NCBI GenBank assembly: GCA_016169945.1
Contig: JADLSH010000052.1
Coordinates: forward strand, 1,598,082-1,662,081
Length of the DNA stretch: 64,000 bases
Source of the DNA: Trachythela sp. YZ-2020
Lineage: Eukaryota > Cnidaria > Anthozoa > Malacalcyonacea > Clavulariidae
Direction of reading: 5' to 3'
Both the position numbers and the translations under genes were made by a program. Under the pieces are notes generated by a model. It did no database searches and had not been told where the DNA came from. It saw only the letters and a program-made list of their open reading frames with translations. Below, piece by piece: positions 36,011-47,889 of this stretch. Numbering within the stretch: the stretch's first letter is position 1; every line of letters begins with the position of its first letter.

Positions 36011-37320
36011 TTTTTGGTGTTGTCACAACACTGCGAGATTTCAAAGAAGCTGCAACTTTTATTTGCAAAGAAGCTGCAACGTCACCGTCTGCAAAAACGT
36101 ATAATTAAAGGCATTAAAGCCAAAGTATCAACGAAATACTTCTTGTGTATGCATAATTGTGTATCCACGCATCACGTGCCGTGATCTGTATTTTTCGCTC
36201 CTTCACGAAAGTTTTGGTATCGTGATACACTAAGATGCATATAAACCTTAAGCAAACTTCTATACACTTGTCTTGAATGTTGATCAAAGACATTTAATGA
36301 TATCAATGTTTTAAATTTTGTAGTACCAGTCAGGATACAAGTCATTCACCAAGTTTAGTATCCAGCACCAAATTGTAGTTTCTTGTGGATATCAGGCCGC
36401 TGTAATTTGCGAAAGCTGTAGCCTGTACCTGCCATCTGTTTATATATGTCTTGTGTATGTCATATGTAGCATAATCTTTGGCAAAGTTAAATAAATAAAT
36501 AAATAAAGATACTGCAAATTTCAAACTTTGCTTTAAGAGGATGGCCTAATATATTTAGCCCCTGTTATTTCCTGTGCCAGGGAATTGATGACACCAAAGC
36601 TGACAAGTATAGATCTGGAACCTAATGGTACAAATCTAGTTTAAAGACATATTAAAAAGAAATTTGAATTAATAAAAACATTTGTCAATGAGAAATGTTG
36701 CAATTAGCATTTGCCAGTTATCATGGTAGGCTATTTATTGTATACAGCTTTTTTCAAAATTCTTCACAAGGTACAGAATGTTTCAGACAGGTAAATTCTT
36801 TCACACATACTTTTACAAGAAATATACAGTATAAAAATTAAATACTAAATAATACTAAATTTGAAGCAACTGAGCATAGAAAGTATCACTATTATTTACA
36901 AGCACTAATAAATTATATATGTCCTATATGGCGACAGTGCATCACGGTCATGACTTACGCGTAAAGTTGCTGCAAAACCTTTCGTTTTCAGCATGATTCA
37001 GAGATTCCTCATTATTTACACACGCAATATTACTACCAATATTACTCCCTCGTTTCTTGTTTTACTATTAGGCTACTGCGAAAGTTCGTCGACTTTAATC
37101 GTCACAAAACCCGTTTTAAGGCCGATCATTTGCCCAGTATTACTTTCACATGTAGGCTGTGTTCTTTCTTGTAATTTATTTGTTCACTACGCCGAGAGGC
37201 ACAGTACGGCGATTTATTCCAAAATTTTCATGTGAATATGCTCACTCATGGCTGACAATACTGATACATACGCGAACAGTTTTTTCCCCGAGAAACGCTC
37301 GTAATCAAACCAAATCGGTG
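36011..37320. other. Intergenic, (TAAA)n at about 36484-36508
   Basis: A short AAATAAATAAATAAATAAA run ends a unique stretch and may mark the tail of an old retroposon. Otherwise I find no gene. Confidence 0.4.
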
Positions 37321-37329
37321 ACTTTTAAC

Positions 37330-37640
37330 AATATACCAAATCCTTTACATATAATTACATTAATTTTTTACTCCAATTACATTGGCATGACTTCAACCAC
37401 ATTCAGAGAGCGATTGGCCAACCACACTAAATCCGACACGGAACTTTCGAAATATATTTGGACATTGAAAGAAAACAATAAGGATTTCAGTATAAATTGG
37501 CAAATTTTAAAACATTCTATTTCGTACACAGGAGGATCAAAACGATGCAATTTATGTTTAGAAGAAAAAAAATTGTGTTTTGAAAGAAAAAAACAAGAAT
37601 TGTTTACTTAACAAAAGAGCTGAAATAATTTCACGGTGTC
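37330..37640 (+). pseudogene. Penelope-like element GIY-YIG endonuclease remnant
   Basis: The plus strand encodes YIGMTSTTFRERLANH, then LSKYIWTLKENN and RCNLCLEEK, the C-terminal GIY-YIG endonuclease domain with its Cys-containing tail. The frame stops at 37611, but recognisable residues continue in another frame, so it is broken. The reverse transcriptase that should precede it is absent. A terminal-repeat-like sequence follows (37665-37840). Confidence 0.8.
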
Positions 37641-37664
37641 TTCGTCTTGAAAAATTTTGCGTAA

Positions 37665-38080
37665 ACAACGCAAACAAAGCCACGTTCCGGCAGGTAGCAT
37701 ATAGGCGGTCATTTCTTTCGATACTTGTCACTGCCTGATGATTCTTTTACGGATGCAACAGCCTTTTGCAGACAAGTTTTGAGGTGAGCGAAACTTTATA
37801 ATTTGCTCTAACTATATGTTGTCGAGCACTCTTTGCATATATATATATATAGACAAGTATCGAGTTTAGAATCATATGAGTAGAGTGCTCAATACCGAGG
37901 TAGAGCGGATAATTATAGTATGTCATAGATAATTATATGAGTCACTTCATTTAAACTTTATTCACTACAAATTTGTTTCTTGCTACACTCATCAGGTGAA
38001 ATCGCGTTTGATGTTATTATGTCTTAGGAAACTTGAGATATTATATATACATGTTTGACGTCATAGAAACTATATGTTGG
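37665..38080. repeat. Penelope-type terminal repeats with a decayed hammerhead
   Basis: The first part (to 37840) matches the complement of 29822-30050. The second (37848-38080) matches the outer part of the 28232-28490 unit, in tail-to-tail arrangement between two Penelope-like remnants. A hammerhead-like core at 37960-38000 (minus strand) keeps CTGATGA, GAAA and stem I, but has lost most of stem II. Confidence 0.6.
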
Positions 38081-38316
38081 TTTATATTTACAGTGTTATA
38101 TTATATAGATTAGCTATTGGTTGCTTAGCAGGAAGTTTTTTCTGTGTCTACAGGATGACAATAGTTCGTTTCTAGATCTCAAGAAACTGAGTTGCGGATA
38201 ATAAATAATGATAAACTTTTCATGTAAGCACAGGTTGCATCGCTTAGTTTTGTTCGAGTAACTCTTGCATCTTTTGATAACTTTCCACTTAACTGAATGT
38301 TGTACATTGGATTCCT

Positions 38317-39412
38317 TTAAATTCCAAACGTATTTGCTGAGTGCGGTAGAATGCCTATGCTTAATGTTTCTAAAATAATTTTATTGTTATTAAAGCGCGT
38401 TTTGAATTGACCACCCGTATGTCCTACATATGTCTTCTCTTCTGTGGTATCTTCTCTCGTCACAGTGTCTTGGTAAACTACACTCTCAGTCATGCATTTA
38501 CCAGAGAGGGGGCAGGAATCCTCCTGGCGGCAATTGCATTCTTTGCTTGCATCGGTAGTGTTGGTCTGGGGCTGTTTCGCGAGTATGGTTTTGTTGTGGG
38601 CCGAGATAACGTTCTGTATGTTTGGCATACAGCTGTAGCTTAGCTAACGTGTTTTGGTTGAGTATTTTGTGCAATGGATGGCTTTGCGGGAAAACCATTC
38701 GTCAATGGCTTGCAGAAATTTGTGCCCAATATTGGTAGCAATATTGGCGCTGTAGGACGGGTTGAACAATATTACGTTTGAGGTTTGAAGGTTTGAGGTT
38801 TGAAGCTTAGGGGGTAGTTGTAATCGCTTCTTTGCAAGGCTTCTTGATAAGGTGGAATGGCCGAGTCAAACGATTGCTTATCCGAGGATATATTGGATAG
38901 CCGTCTGTCGATTGCCTCTGGTATGCTGCGAAGTGTTGACGGTGGGTGGCTGCTCTGCCTCTTGACGTATTGTGGAATGTTTCCGGGTTTCATATAAGGT
39001 TTGTAAGATGCGGATCTTAGATCTAATGTAATGTCGAGACAGTTGGTACATTTCTTATTAGCTTCAGTGGTGATCTTTAGGTTGTGGTCGCTGAATATCT
39101 TACAAATGTGTTTTTTAATGTTTTCGATCTCTCTCGGGGTTTTGTTAAGTGCTGCTAAACCGTCATCTCTGTACAGACCGATATCATTGCCGTACTCGGT
39201 TATCAATTTCGATAGTAGGTAGGAGCCAACTAGTTCGCATGTTTCTGCGCCGTCAATGCTTCCCATGGAAACGTCGAAGAGGGAGTTTGATGTTTTCTTG
39301 CACCAAGTTGAGTTGCTGTTGAAGATGAGGGTATTTTTTGCCTAAATAATGATGCTTTTTTCATTCTCGGTAACGTGAATGACGTGATAACCAAGAATGA
39401 AAAAAGCATCAT
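38317..39412 (-). pseudogene. Penelope-like element RT and GIY-YIG remnant
   Basis: On the minus strand a reverse-transcriptase segment (39266-38772) contains [11 protein letters not shown], the Penelope-type catalytic motif, and the following thumb region. A later piece (38628-38317) contains CNCRQEDSCPLSGKCMTESV and EKTYVGHTGGQFKTRFNNN, the Cys-rich linker and GIY-YIG domain. Frameshifts separate them, and the 5' half is missing. It lies tail-to-tail with the fragment at 37330. Confidence 0.85.
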
Positions 39413-39458
39413 TATTCAGGCAAAACATACACTCATCTTCAACAGTAACTCAAGTTGT
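39304..39458. repeat. Inverted duplication at the truncated 5' edge of the Penelope-like copy
   Basis: About 65 bases (39304-39367) reappear inverted at 39394-39458 across a 26-base spacer with few differences. This places a small fold-back copy of element sequence at the truncation point. Confidence 0.75.
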
Positions 39459-39790
39459 GGAGATCACCAAAGCTTTATATAATCTTTCTAAGCTCAGATT
39501 ACCCATCACGCTTTTGGCTCTTCTTAATATACCTATTCCTCTGGAAGCTTTTTTACAAGCATGATCAATATGGGGTTTCCATGTGAGTTGCTCGTCTATA
39601 AAGACGCCTAGAGTTTTTGTTTGCTCAACACATTTAATATTTTGGTCATGGATTACAACAGTCAATTCTGTTTCAATTTTCGACAATTTTTGTCTCGAAC
39701 CAATAATCGTGTATTCAGCTTTACTAGTATTAAGCTTTAGTACGTTTATTGGCGAGTAACCAGTCGTGCAAATTGTTTAATTAGATCCCT
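39440..39790 (-). pseudogene. LINE reverse-transcriptase C-terminal fragment
   Basis: The minus-strand frame 39686-39450 reads KTLGVFIDEQLTWKPHIDH and IGILRRAK, the conserved segment after the palm in CR1/Jockey-type LINEs. Upstream residues continue in a shifted frame. It is truncated at both ends. Confidence 0.8.
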
Positions 39791-39837
39791 ATTCAACTTT
39801 ACTTCAGTGTGCTATTTGTAGTGAATACCTGAATGAG

Positions 39838-40190
39838 ATACAAGAACAACTTAATAATATGGAAAATTATGATGATATATCTATGACCTTATTGCCCAAG
39901 GAACACAAAACGTTAAACGTCAAGATGAATCACGAGGCACACAATACCTGAATCCAGAATTGAATGCAAATTATGACCTATCTGGTGATCTTGGAATTCT
40001 TGCAACTGTATCAAATACTGAGCAGCTAATATTACATGAAGAACAGGATGATGTTTACAGAGGAATGGTACAAAAACTAAACAAAGAACAAAAATAATTT
40101 TTCTATCATATGTTACACCTTATTAAAACTTCTGATAATCCATTCTACTGTTTTCTCAGTGGAGGTACTGGAGTTGGCAAGTAACATCTC
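39838..40190 (+). pseudogene. Helitron helicase fragment
   Basis: In a plus-strand frame with interruptions I read LNKEQ followed by CFLSGGTGVGK, motif I of a Pif1-like helicase of the Helitron type. The rest of the helicase is gone, and the piece ends in AT-rich DNA. Confidence 0.6.
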
Positions 40191-40499
40191 ACTAAATGTT
40201 TATTTATATCAAGCAGCATTGAAATATTAGAGCACAAGAGCTGGTGATGATGATAGTAATAATAATAATACCTATAACTATATATTTATAATGTTATACA
40301 ATAAGTAAATATATATGTCTATCTATTCATGCATAATTTATGTGAAACAAAGATTAAATTATTGCAATTATTTTCTACAATATATTGTAAATTTCTTTTT
40401 CTAATGCATGCTTTAAAACCTTTCCCTTTCTTCTTCACCAGGTTTTGACCAAAAGTATGGGCCAAAGTACCTTAACGAGTGCTTACAATACTGAACCAT

Positions 40500-40756
40500 G
40501 TCGTAACGTGGTCTATGAAAGTCTGTATTCCACAGTGAATAATTGCCTTTATCAGTCTTTTGAAAAATCCTCTTTGCATAGACTGGACTTTAACCATTTT
40601 TACTTGAAACATCAAAATAGCAATGTCTTGCAATCGCCTGTTATAAAGGCTAGGAAGTTTAGACTTGCTTAATAGTTCCTCATGTGAGTCCTCCTTAGCA
40701 AAGCAGCTTGGAACATTAATGGCAATACAATACATAATGCATAATGTGAACAACAT
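40500..40756 (-). pseudogene. LINE C-terminal fragment
   Basis: The residues LPSLYNRRLQDIAILMFQVKM on the minus strand match the conserved end of CR1-like LINE reverse transcriptases. Only about 60 codons are present. Confidence 0.6.
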
Positions 40757-41021
40757 GATAAGTTCACGGTAATACTTTTCAGAATCAATTTATTTATTAA
40801 AACAAACACGTCGAATTAATATGGCTTGATATCTTTTCTTAATTTTTCGTTCACAATCTTTTTTTCCTGGTCATCGTCATTATCTTCCACAGTGTGGATA
40901 ATTATCAATATCTAGGTCACGAGATTGTTTGATGTATGCTTTACAACAAGAGTCGTACCACGCAGCCCAGTCAGGCGCAACGCTTTATTAAACCAGATGC
41001 ATAAACCTCATCAGAATCATC

Positions 41022-43740
41022 TTTTATTTATTTATTTATTTATTTATGACAATATTTCAATAGGAAACTCTCTCACGTAAAGTGATTTTCAGAGAGGTCC
41101 TATATTTAGAAATTTTCATAATTATATAAAAATGAGTCATAAAAACTAATTCCATCACATTACATTAAAGTTAACGTTAAAAGTCAATAAAAGTATGCCT
41201 AGTGTTTAAGTTACAGGTGAGACTAAGAGCTATGAGCTATCTACAACAATAAAAATAGTAACTAAATAGAATTCAAAGAGTACGTCAGCATGCTATGAGT
41301 GTTATAATTCAGCACTAGTGAGTTTTAAAACAGTTCATTTTGAACTTAGCAATTGAGTCTGAATGTCTAGTCTCTTCGTCAAGAGTGTTCCAATCGTTTA
41401 CTGCATGGTACTCGAGCCTTTGCTTGCCCCAATTTCGTTTAACTTTAGGCAAGCATAAATTGTTCTTATTTCTAGTGTTATAGGAATGAAGTTCGCTTTG
41501 CGATTTCAAGATTAGATTAGACATAGATAGACCATTCAAACATTTAAAAATGAATAAACATCTATGATAAAATCGACGTTGGTGAAGCCTGTTCCATCCC
41601 AACTCATCCAGCGCAGCACTAGACGAAGAATGCGGGTGATAGTCTAGGATGATTTTTGCTGCTTTGTTCTGGAGAATTTGTAAATTGCCCATCAGTACGT
41701 CATTGTTCTTATCACCCCATACCAGGTCGCCGTAGTCAAACAGGGGTAAAATAAGACTCTTGTAAAAAAGTAGTCTTGCGTATCGTGGTAGCAGATGCTT
41801 AATTCTTCGACTCTTTCGACGAGAATTCTTCGACTCTTTCAATATTACTGCCAGCTACCTTGACTGTGACGGAATCAATATTAGAAAGTTTACGGTTACT
41901 CCCAATGATCATGAATTTGGTCTTTTTTGTATTCAAAGTTAGTTTATTCTCATTAAGCCAGACAGAAACATTACGCAGGTCGACATTTAGTTTCTCCTCC
42001 AGATCCTGCGAGGTGTTAGAAAAGTAATACAGGACAGTGTCGTCTGCGTAAAGAGATAATTGAGCATGTTTAATGAAACTTGGTATCTCGTTTATATAAA
42101 TCAAAAAGAGTAAAGGGCCAAGAATACTGCCCTGTGGGACACCAAAGTTACAGCATAATGGTTCAGACAGTTCAGGACCGCAAGTAGTTCGAAGCGATCG
42201 AAAACCTAGATAGGATACGAACCATGCCATATCTTCAGTAGAAACACCAATGGCAGATAATTTCTTCAGCATAGTAGCGTGATCGACCGTGTCAAAGGCC
42301 TTAGATAAGTCCAAAAACACGGCACCGCACACTTGTCCCTTTTCCATACTGGCCAGAATCTCGTGAGCGAAACTCGAGAGTGCTGTTGTTGTAGAACACT
42401 TTCGGCGAAAACCAAACTGATTATCATTGAGAATGTTATTTTCTGTTAAATAATCATAAAGTTGAGTATAAACAGCTTTTTCCATTAACTTGCTCAATGC
42501 AGGTAGAACTGATATTGGACGGTAATTACTTGCGTTCGCTCTGTCCCCGGATTTGTACAAAAGAATTACCTTCGAACATATCCAGCTTGAAGGGAATGTA
42601 TGATTTTGAATGGATCGATTAATGAGCTTTGTAATCGAAGGAGCAATTATTTCTGATGCATCTTTAAGTAGCTTTATATTTATCTTGTCCAAACCAGTTG
42701 CTTTCGAAGCGTTGAGAGATTTTAGCTGTTTAATAACGAATGATTCATCAACAGGAAGGATATTAAAATGTTGACCATTAGATAGATAGTAACTTGATGC
42801 ATAACTTGGTGTTATAGCGGGTAGCTTATCAGCAAGATATTGACCTATAGTAGCGAAATATTTGTTCAAAATAGAAGCAATCGATTTATTGTTTGAATAT
42901 TCAACTCCGTCCGAGATAATGCAGGTTGGGTTGGACGATTGACATTTCCTAGAAGATGCTTCGTTAACAGCATTCCATAGCTTCTTGAGGTCACCTTTAC
43001 TTTCCTCGATCAAATTGATGTAATATTTCGACTTGCTAGCATTAATTTCTTTATTCACAAGGTTCCGAAAGTTTTTATATGATTGCCAGTGATCGGGATA
43101 GCCTGATTTCCTTGCCTTTCGATGATAATAATCGCGTTCACGCATTAAATCACCGATTTCGGAAGTCATCCAGGGTGAATTTATTCCATTTACGCGTTGT
43201 TTCTTAATTGGCGCATGGTTGTTTGCTACATCCAGAAACAAAGCATTCCAAGTGGAGACTGCATCATTAATGTCATCTTCGTCCGCGACTAAGTGCCATG
43301 GAATGTTTTTTAAATCTTGTACAAAGGAGACACGATAGTAGGATTTGTATGAACGATATTCTATTGTTCTAGGTGTCCCTTTTGGCGCGCCCACTTTCAG
43401 ACTACAATAGATCAATGAATGGTCGCTAATCGTTAAGGGTATAACTCCATCTGCAACAAAACGATGCTCATTGTTTACAAAGATTAAGTCAATCATTGTT
43501 TGTGACGAGTCAGTGACCCTAGTAGCTTCTTTAATTAATTGGTTTAGACCCATCGATCTTGCAAATTCCGTCAAAGTTTTTTTCGCGGGATTTGATTTCC
43601 CTTTAACCGGAGTAAAGTCTACAGTACGTTAAAATCACCAAGCAATACTATATCACAGTTCTTGGGGCCAATATTTGCCATACTGTTCTTTATAGAGGAA
43701 ATAAACCTCACCAAATCAGAGTTCGGTGGTCTCTAAACAC
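41022..43740 (-). mobile_element. CR1/Jockey-type LINE, 5' truncated, with RT
   Basis: A minus-strand LINE copy keeps the end of its AP endonuclease, a nearly full reverse transcriptase and the C-terminal region. It ends in a (TAAA)n tail (41022-41046 in complement). The 5' side stops within the endonuclease (LLGDFNV is read near 43625), next to Helitron DNA. Confidence 0.85.
41315..43574 (-). pseudogene. LINE reverse transcriptase, broken near 41800-41842
   Basis: The 591-codon main frame (43574-41799) contains an endonuclease end (SDHSLIYCSLK), the RT fingers (NYRPISVLPALSKLMEKAVY), motif A VFLDLSKAFDTVDH, motif B GVPQGSILGPLLFLIYINE and motif C LYADDTVLYY. A second frame (41842-41315) holds the C-terminus. 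Between them a short duplication (TTCTTCGACTCTTTC occurs twice) replaces the expected LGV-type segment. The catalytic residues are intact, but the protein is interrupted. Confidence 0.88.
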
Positions 43741-45180
43741 TACAAAGAAGTGTTCTTCCATATCATCCAGATCTTCCAGATCTTCCATATCATTGATTTC
43801 TTGCATCGGTTTTAGTAATGGAACTCTATCCTCAGGAGGTGAAATACTTATGAACACAACTTGACGAAACGATTTCCTCATTGGAAGTTGCAGTACTATG
43901 TAGACTGCTTCTTGTACACTTATTTCAACATTGTTTATTATTAAAAATTTAATTCCAACATCTCTCACTTGTTGCTTAATACTGGAGTTCCCTCTTCTTG
44001 CATCTTCACAAACAGCTCTCAATAGCTCACTCATACCTTTTTGGGCGTTGCATATATATGATACAATGTACATTGCACATGCATATACATCAATAAAAAA
44101 ATGAATGTCCATCTTTGCAAGCCATGCACACGACATGCAGCATTATAATTATTAATCCTTAATTCGTTTGGTTTCCTTTTAAGAATGTAGTTCGGGCCTT
44201 AAGGCTGGAGCGAACAGCCAACAAATAATTTCGCTGTGTCAGCTTAAGATTAACCAACAACTGGTCAAATATAATGTCTTCACCCTCTTTCACATCATTC
44301 AGATGCTTCTTTGTAAACTGCCAAGTATCTTTATGTTGTTTAAGTTAAATATCGTCCATATCAAATTTTGGTCGACCGCATTGGTGGTTGTGGGTAATTA
44401 AAACGACATACGCTTTTAGATTTCTTTCGACAAGTGTGAGAATGGCGATGAACTTGCTTGTTTACAAATCTTAGGAACTCTGGGTTCCCAGTTGGCTTTT
44501 CATATGTGATTATTTTATCAATTAATGAAGCAACATCACAATCAAAACCTGCACCAAATTTTGGAGCATTTTCTAGAGATATTAACATATGAATATGATG
44601 TGATCCTGTTTGTTGATATTCAACTCGGTAAAACCAGTCTGTAATTTTCCTTAGAGGTGAAGTTTTGCTTAAAAGAAAGTTTTGTATGAACTTATTTATT
44701 TGAAAGTCAAAGTGCCTAGCACATGTCACCGGATCACTCTGAATTAATCTGCTTTTCTCTTCCCAATTGAGGTTCTCAAGTTCTTTGTCTGGGTATTCTC
44801 TGTTATCAACAAGCTACCAAGTATTCTGAGTGGATGAATCCATTGTATTTCTGCAGAAGAGAAACTACAGAATAATGAGGCAGATCCTAACTGCCTTATC
44901 ATCACATCGCAAATAAAGCCTTTTTAGCTTTTTCAAAATATGGAGGTGAACCACTCACAGCTCTCAAAAATCTAAATCCTTGATCATGGTGAATCATGTT
45001 ATCTAGAGCTCCTGGTTGTTTCAGTTGCCCAGAAGTTATTGTACTACCTTTACATTGACATTTCCTTAATGCGACCTGTTGTGATTGCCATAACAAAATC
45101 GTTATTTGCAATTTCTTAGTTTTAAAGAAAATATTTTCCACACACATCGCAGTCCTTCGGTCGGACCCACCGATCTGCAT
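43720..45180 (-). pseudogene. Helitron Rep N-terminal region, fragmented
   Basis: Three minus-strand pieces run in order: GSPPYFEKAKKALFAM (45180-44902), then DWFYRVEYQQTGSHHIHML (44729-44361), the HUH-type Rep region with its His pair, then 44136-43708 with a continuing helical segment. Stops and frame changes separate them. The helicase part is absent here, though a fragment of one lies at 39838. Confidence 0.8.
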
Positions 45181-45189
45181 ATAGACTGG

Positions 45190-46275
45190 ATAACGCCTCT
45201 ATTGTTTAACAGTGAATCCGGAAGTGAATTGCCGCCACCTGACTCCGAGGTCCCAGTTTACTATAGATTTGTATTACACTATCGTAGTTTTCGCGTTTTT
45301 TCCCCTTTTACACGTTTCTGATCGGACCAACTTTCTTATCACATGGATAGAAGTACGCGAGAAATATTTTGAGCAAAAAATTCCGGTTGTTTTGGCTTCA
45401 TAACGTAGGAAAACCGATTTGAACTTTCCAAGGAGTGAACATCCACTGCTTAGTTTTTGATAAACAAGGTTTTTCAGGACATTCTCATTCAAAATCCACT
45501 CAAGACATGGAGTGACTGATGAACCACCTACACTGTAAACGAAACTTACAAAAGCGAAAGTAAGTCTTCAAAGTACATCTTCAAATTTTTCATGGTGGTT
45601 CATTAATTTCTGGATATTCCTATGCATATAACTTTGGTAATGTGGGGAATGGAAATCAAACAGTTTTATAAGTTCAGTAAGTAAACTAAGTTAACCATGT
45701 ACTGATGAATTGTATTGTTAATCATTAAATATGGAACAAGTTTGTTAGATTTATTTTCTAGTTTGTTGCCACAGAGATCTTATTTGGCTTCAGGCTTGTT
45801 TGCCCAGACAATATAGACTGACCTTGCAACAACACTTGTCAGTCCGTATATAACCAAGTTGTGAATATGATCAACTGACATGAATACGATGTTCAGCCAG
45901 AACCCTGAGAGGTATCAACAGAAGGCTGCTCGTCAATGTTGCTTAATCACATTCAAAAGTTTCTGCTGGCTCAACATTTTTAATGCAACACATTAGTTGA
46001 ATAGACTCTGTTTCATCTCTGGTCCAAAGATTTCCAAATTTTCCAGGAAACCACGATATGTTCTATATAATACTGACTGGGAGATTCTTAGGCTCAGTGC
46101 ACTCAATCCCCCACAATGTGTAAGCGAAGAACCCCACTGGCTGGAATCTGAGCCCAGTGTATGAGTCTAGCTAGTAACTTTCCTGTATTAGTTAATTCTG
46201 AATTTAAGAAATTGTTCACATGTCAAAATTGTTTCGCAAGACATTATCTTCTCAATTTCATGAAAAATGGGGCGA
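45190..46275. other. Intergenic, nothing recognised
   Basis: Unique-looking AT-rich DNA. Small open frames have no motifs. Confidence 0.4.
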
Positions 46276-46280
46276 CATTT

Positions 46281-47290
46281 AGGATGAATGAATGAATGAA
46301 TGAATGAATGAAAAACCTTTATTTAATCAGGGTAAATCCTATGAGCGCTACAACAAGCACTGTTATCAACAGGAGCCCTGGATAAAGTTACATGCTAATT
46401 ACAAAATTGCTATATACTATCAACTAAATACCAAAAACAAACAATACGCTATAAAATATGGAATTATAAAACATCAAAATTACGCCTAAAACTATTAAAA
46501 ACAATTCCACCATTATAGAAAAATGATTTTTTAGCAGCTTCTGTTCGAACTTTCGATAAATGTAATAAATTACTTTGTCTGGTTGTCCCAGTGATCATAT
46601 CTATATTATAAGTAAAATAATTATGTAAAAACTGAAGAGTCTTTTTCTCCAAGCACAAATTAACTAATTTAAAAATATGTTTATTTCGCCTGTCTTCTAA
46701 GTTGTCCCATTTGAGGTTGGCAAGAGCTTGAACACCACAAGTACGTTTCATTACAATACGACCAGCCCGGTTCTGTAGAAACTCTCTAATTGATCAATGT
46801 CACCTCTGTTGCAACAGGCCAAAACCGAATCACAATAATCCAGAATTGGCGGTATAAATGATTTATAGATCAAATTGGTGGCATTCGCTGTAAGGTCTAT
46901 TCTAGTTCTACGAAGCAATCCTAACCTCTTCCCGACCTTGGAAGAGATATACCTTACGTGTAATTTCCAAGTAAGGCCATCATCAAGGACTACGCCTAAA
47001 TATTTATACTCTATCACTCGGTTTAGTTGCTACTGTCTAAGTGTGATACGGAAATTTGCGACCCGCGATAACTTAGAATCAGTTCCAAAGAGAACAACTT
47101 CTGTCTTGGTGGTGTTGAGAAATAATTTATTCTCCTGGAGCCACGTATGGATTGATTTTAATTCCGTATTTATGACACCGTTCTGTCGCATTCGAGTATT
47201 CGTTGTCGAAGATCTCTCTTTCGTTTTTCCATAAGTGGTGCATGCAAATGAGCAACAGCTATGATTTTTGGACCAGGTACTGGTCCCCAA
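46281..47290 (-). pseudogene. LINE 3' half with (TTCA)n tail
   Basis: The minus strand encodes the C-terminal part of a LINE in three frames: HTWLQENKLFLNTTKTEVV (47290-47030), then YKYLGVVLDDGLTWKLHV and LGLLRRTR (47017-46751), then an end domain (46751-46464). It finishes in a (TTCA)n tail at 46281-46311. The RT palm is missing. Confidence 0.82.
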
Positions 47291-47302
47291 CTGCTGCTAA
47301 TC

Positions 47303-47391
<89 letters not shown>

Positions 47392-47392
47392 A
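47303..47392 (+). repeat. (GTT)n microsatellite, about 30 units
   Basis: An uninterrupted run of GTT triplets. It produces artefactual poly-Asn and poly-Val frames on the two strands. Confidence 0.95.
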
Positions 47393-47824
47393 GGGGGCGA
47401 CGCTCCTTGAAAAAACCCTAAGGCTCCGTCATTACTTGTCCGATCGGAATGAAACTTGACATAATTATTCTTAGCAATATTTCGCATCGATTGATGGTGT
47501 TCGAATTTTTATTTTTGACTTTAGAAGCAAGATACAAGCAATTCTTTACTGTATTCGTTGCAAATAATATATACATATCATAAATATTCAGCAATACATG
47601 TATATCGGCAGACGGAAACGATAATTAAGAAAGAAATTAATTGTCTTCTCTAATCCTCTATTGTTGTGAACACAGTCACACTAGTCTAAAGCTTCCCAAG
47701 AATGTGAACGACTATTAATTATAACGATTAATTATAAACGTTTAGTTAATTGACTAAGGCACACGCTGGCTTAGTTTCTGAAAGCGCAGAGGAGTAATAC
47801 TCCTTCTGACTAATTATAATATTC

Positions 47825-47888
47825 ATCCCCGAGCCGGCGCGAAGCGCCGTGCGAGGGTACTAATTCCGCGCGGATATTTACACCCGGA
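47825..47888 (-). repeat. CG-rich dispersed repeat, copy 2
   Basis: Complement of 23578-23646 with a few differences, in opposite orientation 24 kb away. It has the same self-complementary CCGGCGCGAAGCGCC core. Confidence 0.55.
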
Positions 47889-47889
47889 A

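Noticed and set aside
35766..36184. Open frames of 112 and 62 codons as genes
   Set aside because: They run through the GTGT/ACAC array and show repetitive Tyr/Thr/Cys composition with no motif.
37960..38000. Functional hammerhead on the minus strand
   Set aside because: The core words and stem I are present, but stem II is largely deleted; it is noted only as a decayed copy.
47170..47487. Long poly-Asn and poly-Val open frames on the two strands
   Set aside because: They are translations of the (GTT)n microsatellite and have no start context or conserved flank.
23578..47888. The CG-rich repeat pair as terminal repeats of one 24-kb transposon
   Set aside because: The interval contains many unrelated, independently inserted elements and no matching target duplication; two dispersed copies are simpler.
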